Source of the DNA: an uncultured Lachnospiraceae bacterium
GTDB lineage: Bacteria > Bacillota > Clostridia > Lachnospirales > Lachnospiraceae
Assembly: GCA_945836355.1 (NCBI GenBank)
Contig: CAMALD010000100.1
Coordinates: 1 to 5,848, forward strand
Direction of reading: 5' to 3'
Length of the DNA stretch: 5,848 nucleotides
Of this stretch, positions 1 through 5,172 are shown piece by piece. The translations under genes were made by a program, and so were the position numbers. The first letter of the stretch is position 1. The number at the start of each line of letters is the position of its first letter. The notes beneath the pieces are model-generated. The model had not been told where the DNA came from. It made no database searches and was given only the letters and a program-made list of their open reading frames with translations.

Positions 1-760
1 CGTTGACAATCTTGGCGTAGTCGCGGCGCTTATAGAACATACCCATATCCAGACCAAGCATGGTCGCAAAGTAAACGGCTCTGCTCATGGCACCCTCATC
101 CGGGCTGATAACCATCATATGATCGGCATCGATGGTGAGATCATCTACATTGTTGAGCAATGCCTTGATGAACTGGTATGTCGGCATAATCGTTTCAAAG
201 CTCTTTAACGGAATTGCGTTCTGTACGCGCGGATCATGTGCATCGAAGGTGATAATGCTTTCCACACCCATATTTACCAGCTCCTGGAGAGCGATGGCAC
301 AATCGAGGGACTCTCTTGCGCTTCTCTTGTGCTGGCGGCTTTCATATAAGAACGGCATGATAACAGTGATGCGGCGGGCCTTACCGTTCAGAGCGGCAAT
401 GACACGTTTCAAATCCTGAAAATGATCGTCCGGAGACATGTGGTTGGTCTGGCCGCATACTGTGTAGGTCAGGCTGTAGTTGCATACATCAACCAGAATG
501 TAAAGATCATCACCGCGCACGGTCTCCTTGATGATACCCTTTGCTTCCCCTGTGCCGAAACGCGGACATTGTGTCTGAATCAGGTAATTGTCTCTCTCGT
601 AGCCGGAAAATGCAACTGTAGATGCATGTTCGTTCTCTCTCTCTCGTCTCCACTTGACAATGTAGTCGTTGACCTTCTGGCCGATTGAGCGGGAGCTTTC
701 GAGTGCAATAATACCTAAAGTACCTACAGGCATTGTTTCTAAAAACTTTTCTTGCTGCAT
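1..760 (-). CDS. prs: Ribose-phosphate pyrophosphokinase (PRPP synthetase), 3' end outside window
   Basis: Makes PRPP from ribose 5-phosphate and ATP in the cytosol, the precursor of nucleotides, His and Trp. I translated 253 codons (bases 760 to 2); the gene continues past the left edge. Visible family motifs: RFGTGE at residues 67-72 (equivalent of RFxDGE), YESRQHKR at 139-146 (equivalent of the ATP-binding YxRQDRR loop), FDAHDP at 172-177 (equivalent of the catalytic DLH), VISPDEGAMSRA at 217-228 (equivalent of VVSPDxGGxxRA) and YKRRDY at 243-248. The C-terminal PRPP loop (DDxxDTGGT) would lie beyond the edge. The protein is divergent: about 65 residues precede RFGTGE, against roughly 34 in E. 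coli Prs, and extra residues (about 93-112) precede the helix of the first domain. Asp of RFxDGE is Thr70 and Asp of RQD is His144. The ATG is fixed by GGAGGA at 768-773. It has its own promoter (820-848). The family call is solid; the subclass is less certain. Confidence 0.9.
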   Translation of the reverse strand, partial: MQQEKFLETMPVGTLGIIALESSRSIGQKVNDYIVKWRRERENEHASTVAFSGYERDNYLIQTQCPRFGTGEAKGIIKETVRGDDLYILVDVCNYSLTYTVCGQTNHMSPDDHFQDLKRVIAALNGKARRITVIMPFLYESRQHKRSARESLDCAIALQELVNMGVESIITFDAHDPRVQNAIPLKSFETIMPTYQFIKALLNNVDDLTIDADHMMVISPDEGAMSRAVYFATMLGLDMGMFYKRRDYAKIVN

Positions 761-819
761 TTTGTTATCCTCCAAAGTGAATTTGCGTAACAAAACCATC
801 GTATTTCTTGACCCTGTTT

Positions 820-848
820 ATCATACTATTACCAACCACATCAGTCAA
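820..848 (-). promoter_or_regulatory. Sigma-A-type promoter for prs
   Basis: Read on the minus strand, TTGACT (848-843) and TATGAT (825-820) are separated by exactly 17 bp. Each hexamer matches the housekeeping consensus at 5 of 6 positions. Transcription should begin near base 813, giving a leader of about 50 nt before the prs ATG at 760. The -35 lies only 16 bp past the stop codon of the upstream helicase-loader gene, so prs can be expressed independently. I saw no convincing terminator hairpin between the two genes, so readthrough from the dnaD-like operon is also possible. Confidence 0.75.
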
Positions 849-864
849 GGGGTAAAATGGAATA

Positions 865-1872
865 TCAACTCAGCTTTTTCTGAATGCGAATATCTTTTCC
901 GATGATTTTCAAAAAGGTGTAGCTGCTGGTGATGCGCGAAAAGATACGCTCACTGTAGTTGTTTTGCAGCTGCTCGAAAGAAAGATTGGTGGAAATGATG
1001 GTTGATTTCCTGCCAAGCAGCCGTTCGTTAATGCAAAGATATAACTGCGAGGTGATAAAGGAATTGTTCAGCTCTGTCCCGAGATCGTCAATAATCAGAA
1101 GATCGCAGTCCAAAATGTGAGAAAAACGGTTAGTAATCTCATCATAATTTCGATCATCCCCGTAGTAATTGTTGCGGTCAAATTTGTAGTGCTCCAAAAT
1201 ATCAAAGAGCTGGAATGCAGTCAGATAGATAACGGTGTGTCCCGAGCCGAGCAGCTCGGAGGCAATGCAGTTGGTCAGAAAGGTCTTCCCCACGCCGGTG
1301 TTGCCGTAAATCAGCAGATTGCCCGGTGTGCTGTCAAAATCCGAGATGAATTTCCGGACAGTATCTACCACACGGCGGATATTTGCCAGCGGGGTCATCT
1401 GCAGGTCCTCATCAATGTAGCTGTCAGAGTAATAATCATATGAAAAGGTAGAGAAATTCTCATGCCGGATGGCGTTGGAAACATTCGACTGGGAGTAGAG
1501 AATATCGACAACAGCCTGTTTAAAACAATGGCAGCGGGCACCGTCTTTCAAACCGGTATCTTTGCAGTCAGGGCATTGATAGCGGGGGGTCAGATAATCC
1601 GCTGGATAACCGTGTGTCGTCATCAGCGCGGTTTTTCTTGCAGAGAGCGCTTCGTTTTCCGCCTTCAGACCGGTAAGAGCGTCAGGCTCACCCTTAAGAG
1701 AGCGCTTGGCGCATTCCACGGAATTGTGTGCCAGCCGGGCATCGATTTGTGCCAGCTCGGGAAGCTGTGCATACAGGGATGCTTTGCGGTCTTCCAGGTC
1801 ATGTCTGGCCTTGGACTGTCTGGCATCGTATTCGCGCAAAATAGAGTCATATTGATAATTCTTTAATGGCAT
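865..1872 (-). CDS. DnaC/DnaI-like AAA+ helicase loader (IstB-like ATP-binding protein)
   Basis: A 335-residue AAA+ ATPase of the DnaC/DnaI/IstB family, expected to load the replicative DnaB-type helicase at the origin and at restarted forks. Residues 1-85 are charged and helical, probably a coiled coil that contacts the helicase. A CxxC-x10-CxC cluster (C100, C103, C114, C116) looks like a zinc site, comparable to the zinc-binding N-terminal part of B. subtilis DnaI. The ATPase follows: Walker A GNTGVGKT at 190-197, Walker B LLIIDDLGTE at 258-267, sensor 1 STN at 294-296 and an SERIFSRI motif at 307-314 that should hold the arginine finger. The ATG at 1872 has an AGAGG ribosome site at 1881-1885, just downstream of the preceding gene's stop, so the two genes are probably translated as a pair. 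A transposon IstB is less likely: there is no IstA neighbour, and a DnaD-like gene precedes it. The family is certain; whether to name it dnaI or dnaC is a matter of convention. Confidence 0.9.
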   Translation of the reverse strand: MPLKNYQYDSILREYDARQSKARHDLEDRKASLYAQLPELAQIDARLAHNSVECAKRSLKGEPDALTGLKAENEALSARKTALMTTHGYPADYLTPRYQCPDCKDTGLKDGARCHCFKQAVVDILYSQSNVSNAIRHENFSTFSYDYYSDSYIDEDLQMTPLANIRRVVDTVRKFISDFDSTPGNLLIYGNTGVGKTFLTNCIASELLGSGHTVIYLTAFQLFDILEHYKFDRNNYYGDDRNYDEITNRFSHILDCDLLIIDDLGTELNNSFITSQLYLCINERLLGRKSTIISTNLSFEQLQNNYSERIFSRITSSYTFLKIIGKDIRIQKKLS

Positions 1873-1887
1873 AGGGCATTCCTCTCT

Positions 1888-3087
1888 TTACGGCTGATTT
1901 AAAAGGCGCTTTTCCATATCGGAATAATCGTCGGCGGTATACCTGCGCTGCGGAAAAGCGTTGAAACGGTTGCCGGAGCTTGTCGTGTTGTGGTTGTTTG
2001 CCGGCTTATCAACGGATGTGTTCTTTTCGGTGTTTTTGCGCGCAAACTCTGCGTCCAGCGCCGAAATGTCCTCCCTGCATTTCACTCCGGCATCATGCCA
2101 GCGCGTCAGGATCTTGTCTGCATATTTGAAATCCGGCTTTGCAGTGGAAAGCAGCGTGCGGTTGCAGGCTTCCTCGATGATTGTGCTGTCAAAGCCGAAG
2201 GTGCTGTTCCAACGCTGGAGAAACTGGATTTCGGCAGCGCCCGGTGCGCGGTTGAGACCGAATGCGCGGTTGACTGCATTATAGCAGGCGTTATACGCCG
2301 CGGTTTCGTCCTGTGCCTTCTGCACGGTGTTAATGCCGTTCTCGGCCCATGAGATTGCCACGGACTCTATGTAAGAGGTATTTCTTTTATTTTTTGCCAC
2401 ACAGTATTCATACAGATACACAATAAGGTCTGCCGGGAAACCGACGCTCTCATACAGGTAGAGCACCAGTTGGGTGTCCGCAGGCTTTAAAAGATTTCCG
2501 GTAACCTGCTCCAGGCGGGCATTTAGCCATTTCACCTCATCGAGGGAAGTGAGCGCACGAATCTGCGCCGCAGAATAGTTTGGCTTTTCCGGTGCGCTCC
2601 ATTTGTAAATATAGGCAGGAGCGGCTGCCGGTGCGGTTGTTGAAGCAACTGCAGGAGCAGAAGCCGGATTGGCTGACGGAGAGGCTGCTGATGCAGAAAC
2701 CGGAGTGGCTGTAGTGTCTGCTGCAGGCTCTTCCGTTGCCGGAGAAACCGGTCCCTTAGCGGCTGCGGTTTTGACCGGTGCGGCAGGGTCCGGGTCCAGA
2801 AACTCAATCCCTGTAATACTGTTGGAGGAGCGCTCCAAGCGGAGCAGCTTTTGCTTTTCCCAGTATTTTAGCGCGCGCTCGATGTCCTTTTCCGTCTCGT
2901 CCAGAAAGTCGGCTACAACCGAGAGGGAACTGTCCGCTGTGCCGGTGCCGGAAAGCAGGCGCAGTAGATAGAGGTACACCTTGACATAAGCTCCGTTTGC
3001 CTGAGACATATAGTGATCAATGAATAAATTGGAGACAAGAGTATATTCCTTCTTGGACGAGCTGTGTAAGCTGATTTTACCTGCCAT
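1888..3087 (-). CDS. DnaD/DnaB-like replication initiation protein with two DnaB_2-type domains
   Basis: A 399-residue replication initiation protein of the Gram-positive DnaD/DnaB family, which remodels DNA at DnaA-bound origins and helps bring in the helicase-loader complex. Residues about 20-98 look like the N-terminal winged-helix (DDBH1) domain. Residues about 101-160 are a low-complexity Ala/Pro/Ser/Thr linker. Two C-terminal-type (DnaB_2/DDBH2) domains follow, about 170-258 and 264-345. Each ends in the family's YxxxIxxxW-type motif: SYIESVAISW at 238-247 and YADKILTRW at 322-330. The tail, with RFNAFPQRRY at 374-383 followed by MEKRLL, resembles a C-terminal motif common in clostridial DnaD proteins. 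Two DDBH2 domains are the layout of B. subtilis DnaB rather than DnaD. The next gene, 15 bp downstream, is the AAA+ loader, as in dnaB-dnaI. The ATG at 3087 has AAGGGA at 3094-3099. DnaA-box-like elements lie upstream. The family is confident; orthology to DnaB or DnaD is not settled. Confidence 0.88.
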   Translation of the reverse strand: MAGKISLHSSSKKEYTLVSNLFIDHYMSQANGAYVKVYLYLLRLLSGTGTADSSLSVVADFLDETEKDIERALKYWEKQKLLRLERSSNSITGIEFLDPDPAAPVKTAAAKGPVSPATEEPAADTTATPVSASAASPSANPASAPAVASTTAPAAAPAYIYKWSAPEKPNYSAAQIRALTSLDEVKWLNARLEQVTGNLLKPADTQLVLYLYESVGFPADLIVYLYEYCVAKNKRNTSYIESVAISWAENGINTVQKAQDETAAYNACYNAVNRAFGLNRAPGAAEIQFLQRWNSTFGFDSTIIEEACNRTLLSTAKPDFKYADKILTRWHDAGVKCREDISALDAEFARKNTEKNTSVDKPANNHNTTSSGNRFNAFPQRRYTADDYSDMEKRLLNQP

Positions 3088-3125
3088 GATGTATCCCTTC
3101 CCTATTGCAAATCAAAATTACGGTA

Positions 3126-3139
3126 GGTCGATATCGACC
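3126..3139. repeat. Perfect 14-bp palindrome in dnaD-like leader
   Basis: GGTCGATATCGACC reads identically on both strands. It lies 39 bp upstream of the dnaD-like ATG, within a few bases of the transcript start predicted from the -10 at 3149-3154. It could be a repressor operator that blocks initiation, or a short RNA hairpin (5-bp stem, AUAU loop) at the 5' end of the message. I do not recognise it as the site of a named regulator. Confidence 0.6.
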
Positions 3140-3148
3140 GCAGGATAG

Positions 3149-3157
3149 AGTATAGCA
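3149..3157 (-). promoter_or_regulatory. Extended -10 promoter for the dnaD-like/helicase-loader operon
   Basis: On the minus strand the sequence reads TGC-TATACT (3157-3149). This is an extended -10 with TG one base upstream of a 5-of-6 hexamer. The -35 region at the right distance (TTTCTT, about 3172-3177) is poor, which is typical of extended -10 promoters. Start of transcription would be near 3142, giving a leader of about 55 nt. The predicted start abuts the palindrome at 3126-3139, and the tandem DnaA boxes at 3215-3241 would sit roughly 70-100 bp upstream of it. Confidence 0.55.
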
Positions 3158-3214
3158 TAGGTTTTTTGAAAAAGAAATATACGAATGTGTACTAGGATGA
3201 AACGCATATAAAGT

Positions 3215-3241
3215 CGTGGATAATGTGGATAACGTGTATAA
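3215..3241 (-). promoter_or_regulatory. Three abutting DnaA-box-like 9-mers
   Basis: On the minus strand the three successive 9-mers are TTATACACG (3241-3233, 7 of 9), TTATCCACA (3232-3224, perfect) and TTATCCACG (3223-3215, 8 of 9). They are in the same orientation with no spacer. DnaA is known to bind TTATCCACA and close variants, and tandem sites favour cooperative filament assembly. They lie upstream of the promoter of a replication-initiation operon, so regulation by DnaA is a reasonable inference. Confidence 0.7.
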
Positions 3242-3351
3242 ATTCCTACATTCTACAAGTGTAGTTATATGGCGTAACATTTGAAACGGTTTAAATATTC
3301 ACATTTTCTGAAAAATGCGTCTACTTTTGTAGAAGAATATGGCGAAAAAAA
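3242..3351. other. AT-rich spacer between the two DnaA-box groups
   Basis: This 110-bp non-coding stretch is about 30% GC by hand count, well below the flanking genes. It separates the two groups of DnaA boxes. It holds two CTAC-N4-GTAG palindromes (3253-3264 and 3321-3332), each followed 2 or 4 bases later by ATATGGCG. It also holds a small inverted repeat, CATTTT-CTGA-AAAATG (3302-3317). No ORF with a ribosome site is visible in it. An easily melted segment between DnaA boxes is a property of origins, but this alone does not make it one. Confidence 0.5.
3253..3344. repeat. Two copies of a CTAC-N4-GTAG + ATATGGCG module
   Basis: Copy one has CTAC at 3253-3256, GTAG at 3261-3264 and ATATGGCG at 3267-3274. 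Copy two has CTAC at 3321-3324, GTAG at 3329-3332 and ATATGGCG at 3337-3344. The dyads are 68 bp apart. The conserved outer bases with variable centres look like paired operator half-sites, but I recognise no regulator for them. A chance match in AT-rich DNA cannot be excluded. Confidence 0.4.
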
Positions 3352-3398
3352 GAATCCACAACCTTATTCATCGACAAATTGTTGATAAGGTTGTGGAT
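3345..3398 (-). terminator. Rho-independent terminator of murC
   Basis: A perfect 14-bp inverted repeat, ATCCACAACCTTAT (3354-3367) with ATAAGGTTGTGGAT (3385-3398), encloses a 17-base loop. On the minus strand it is followed by TC and seven Ts (3351-3345), the standard intrinsic terminator layout. It begins 12 bases after the murC stop codon. Both arms contain DnaA-box sequence, so the same DNA may also bind DnaA. The stem is rather AU-rich and the loop long for a strong terminator. Confidence 0.75.
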
Positions 3399-3409
3399 AA
3401 TGTGGATAA
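3380..3409 (-). promoter_or_regulatory. Second DnaA-box group, abutting the murC stop codon
   Basis: On the minus strand two perfect TTATCCACA boxes abut (3409-3401 and 3400-3392). After a 3-base gap comes TTATCAACA (3388-3380, 8 of 9). The first box starts on the base next to the murC TAG (3412-3410). Weaker partners in the opposite orientation are GAATCCACA at 3352-3360 (7 of 9) and TTATCAACA at 3463-3471 (8 of 9, inside murC). Two adjacent perfect 9-mers are very unlikely by chance in so short a region. Confidence 0.75.
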
Positions 3410-4798
3410 CTATTCTCCTAATAGCGCTTCTCCCACTTTTACGATGTCTCCGGCGCCCATAGTTATCAACAGGTCACCGTTGGTGCAATTTAGTAATAAA
3501 AAATTTTCAATTTCATCAAAGCTTGGAAAATAGTAGGCTTCTTTTCCGATTTTTTGCAGCCGCACCATGATATCTCTGGAGGAAATATCTCCCGGGTCGG
3601 TTTCGCGCGAGGCGAAAATGTCGGCGAGGACAATTTTGTCGGCGATGGATAAGGCTTCGGTAAAATCATCCAGCAATGCCTTGGTGCGGGAGAAGGTGTG
3701 CGGCTGGAACACGCACCAGATATGCTTGTGCGGATAGTTTTTCGCCGCGGTAAGTGTGGCGCGGATTTCGGTCGGATGGTGCGCGTAGTCGTCGATAATG
3801 GTAATCCCTGCAAGCTCCCCCTTCTTTTCAAAGCGCCGGCTGGCACCGCCGAAATGACGGAGTGCGGTGACGATAGCCGAATCGGGAACGCCGAGAAGAT
3901 CAGCCATTGCGGCGGCAGCAACCGAGTTTGAAATATTGTGGACGCCTACCACTCCGAGCGATATGCGGGCGATGCAGGCAGTGCCACGCATCAGGTCATA
4001 GCTGCCAAAGCCGTTGCTGTCATAGGAAATATTGGCTGCACTGTAATCATAATTTTTATTTGCGGATGCGATGCCGTAGGTTGTGATTTGAGCAGGAAGC
4101 CCTGCGGTCAGCTCGTCTAGACGGTCGATATCGCCTTGGATGACTAAATGGCTGTCCGAAGACAATTTTTCCATGAACAGGCGGAAGGAATGGCGGATAT
4201 CCTCCAAATCCTTAAAAAAGTCAAGATGCTCCGCTTCTATATTTAATATTATTTCATGCTTTGGGAAAAACTTCAGAAAGCTGTTGGTATACTCGCAGGA
4301 CTCCACGACGAAATGCTCGGAATGACCTGTGCGGGAATTGCTTTCAATGGCATCCAGTACGGCGCCGAGGGAAATGGTAGGGTCCATACCGGCTTCCAGA
4401 AGTATCATGGAGAGCATGGACGAGGTGGTGGTCTTGCCGTGAGTGCCGGCTATACTGATGGCATTCTTATACTGCTTCATCAGCTGCCCGAGAAATTCGG
4501 CACGATCCATCATCGGTATGCCCTTTTCCAAAGCAGCCACATACTCCGGGTTGTCGGTGCGGACTGCGGCAGTATACACTACCAGCTCAATATCCGGCGA
4601 TATATTCTCCGCACGGTTGCCGTAATCTACAGGAATTCCCAGATTTTTCAGTTTTAAACAGGCGGCGCTTTCTGCCTGGTCGGAACCGCTGACTTTAAAC
4701 CCGCGGGTATGTAAAAGCTCAGCCAGACCGCTCATGCTGCTGCCGCCAATACCGATGAAGTGAACGTGAATCGGTTTATGAAAATCAATCTGATACAT
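3410..4798 (-). CDS. murC: UDP-N-acetylmuramate--L-alanine ligase MurC
   Basis: Cytosolic ligase that uses ATP to join L-alanine to UDP-MurNAc, the first amino-acid addition in peptidoglycan precursor synthesis. At 462 residues it has the usual family length and appears intact. The N-terminal Rossmann domain has GIGGSSMSGLA at 16-26, which binds UDP-MurNAc. The central ATPase domain has the P-loop GTHGKTTT at 118-125, SCEY at 167-170 and NIEAEHLDFF at 186-195, with the expected metal ligands E169 and H191. FGGASRRFE at 316-324 and DDYAHHPTEI at 336-345 mark the start of the C-terminal domain, followed by FQPHTFSRT at 364-372. HH at 340-341 and the N-terminal GIGGSSMSGLA favour MurC over MurD, MurE or MurF. 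The ATG at 4798 has GGAGG at 4808-4812. The gene is followed by its own terminator (3345-3398), so it is probably monocistronic. It is divergent from glgC, with no functional link apparent. Confidence 0.97.
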   Translation of the reverse strand: MYQIDFHKPIHVHFIGIGGSSMSGLAELLHTRGFKVSGSDQAESAACLKLKNLGIPVDYGNRAENISPDIELVVYTAAVRTDNPEYVAALEKGIPMMDRAEFLGQLMKQYKNAISIAGTHGKTTTSSMLSMILLEAGMDPTISLGAVLDAIESNSRTGHSEHFVVESCEYTNSFLKFFPKHEIILNIEAEHLDFFKDLEDIRHSFRLFMEKLSSDSHLVIQGDIDRLDELTAGLPAQITTYGIASANKNYDYSAANISYDSNGFGSYDLMRGTACIARISLGVVGVHNISNSVAAAAMADLLGVPDSAIVTALRHFGGASRRFEKKGELAGITIIDDYAHHPTEIRATLTAAKNYPHKHIWCVFQPHTFSRTKALLDDFTEALSIADKIVLADIFASRETDPGDISSRDIMVRLQKIGKEAYYFPSFDEIENFLLLNCTNGDLLITMGAGDIVKVGEALLGE

Positions 4799-4873
4799 AA
4801 ATATATGCCTCCGTTGTGATGTCTGAGAGAAGTGTGTAACAATAAAACCTGCGAGAATCTTCGTTCTTATTTT

Positions 4874-4901
4874 ATTATAACTTATTTAAAAGAAAAAACA
4901 A
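4874..4901 (-). promoter_or_regulatory. Probable murC promoter
   Basis: On the minus strand a perfect TATAAT (4879-4874) is preceded by TTGTTT (4901-4896, 3 of 6) at 16-bp spacing. Transcription would start near 4867, about 70 bases before the murC ATG. The surroundings are very AT-rich, so the -35 assignment is weak; the -10 is the main support. Confidence 0.5.
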
Positions 4902-5072
4902 TAATTTATATTTGGGATTCTGCATTTTTATACGTTAAAGGGAGCATTTTGTTTCAAAGTGCGCGATTTATCCGATAAAATGGGAAATTTTGTGTAAAGT
5001 TGACGATGTATATTGCAAACAAATTCAAATATTACAAAAAAATGTCATAAAAGCTGAAAGAAATTAGTCAAT

Positions 5073-5105
5073 TTTACTTTTCTTTTTGTGAAAGTATGAT
5101 ATAAT
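5073..5105 (+). promoter_or_regulatory. Probable glgC promoter with extended -10
   Basis: TGA-TATAAT at 5097-5105 is a perfect extended -10 element. No good -35 lies at 17 bp from it. An overlapping alternative is TTTACT (5073-5078, 4 of 6) with TATGAT (5095-5100) at 16-bp spacing. Either choice puts the start near 5107-5112, giving a leader of about 60 nt before the GTG. The leader shows only a short TGATATCA palindrome at 5118-5125. Confidence 0.6.
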
Positions 5106-5160
5106 ATAGTTAGGTTATGATATCAGGCAAACAAGTCTTGAATAATCTAATATGTAATTA

Positions 5161-5169
5161 AGAGGTGAT
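5161..5169 (+). promoter_or_regulatory. Ribosome binding site that sets the glgC GTG start
   Basis: AGAGGTGAT matches the anti-Shine-Dalgarno complement well and has its GAGG core ending 7 bases before GTG at 5173. The first in-frame ATG (5188) would be 22 bases from the core, which is too far. This selects the GTG. Confidence 0.75.
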
Positions 5170-5172
5170 AGC

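Larger units (their letters stand above)
4799..5172. other. Divergent intergenic region between murC and glgC
   Basis: This 374-bp AT-rich region contains no ORF with a convincing ribosome site. It holds the putative murC promoter on the left and the putative glgC promoter on the right, leaving about 170 bases between them with no assigned role. In that central part there is a small perfect inverted repeat, TTTATC-C-GATAAA (4967-4979), and an isolated TTGACG at 5000-5005 without a good -10 partner. No terminator, tRNA or riboswitch fold was recognised. Confidence 0.6.

Noticed and set aside
761..864. Terminator after the helicase-loader gene
   Set aside because: No stable hairpin with a T-run is present on the minus strand; the segment is instead occupied by the prs promoter.
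132..905. Plus-strand ORFs at 132-419, 422-688 and 669-905
   Set aside because: The first two lie wholly, and the third mostly, opposite the prs gene, whose minus-strand translation shows clear PRPP synthetase motifs; the third also runs across the prs promoter. No family motifs are visible in them.
1961..2971. Several overlapping ORFs opposite or within the dnaD-like gene, including 2532-2807 minus and 2669-2971 plus
   Set aside because: They arise from the GC-rich Ala/Pro linker codons, show biased compositions and have no recognisable domain.
3077..3280. 67-residue minus-strand ORF upstream of the dnaD-like gene
   Set aside because: It crosses the predicted promoter, palindrome and part of the DnaA-box region, has no good ribosome site and overlaps the start of the dnaD-like gene in another frame.
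3215..3409. Calling the murC-dnaD spacer the chromosomal oriC
   Set aside because: The boxes and the AT-rich segment fit, but dnaA, dnaN, rpmH and similar neighbours are absent and no skew can be judged from one window, so only a DnaA-binding cluster is claimed.
3339..3533. 64-residue plus-strand ORF beginning at 3339
   Set aside because: It runs through the terminator and DnaA boxes and then antisense into murC; its repeated VDNVDN residues are just the translation of tandem TGTGGATAA.
5000..5030. TTGACG at 5000-5005 as a second glgC promoter
   Set aside because: No acceptable -10 lies 16-18 bp downstream; the best candidate, TCAAAT, needs a 19-bp spacer.
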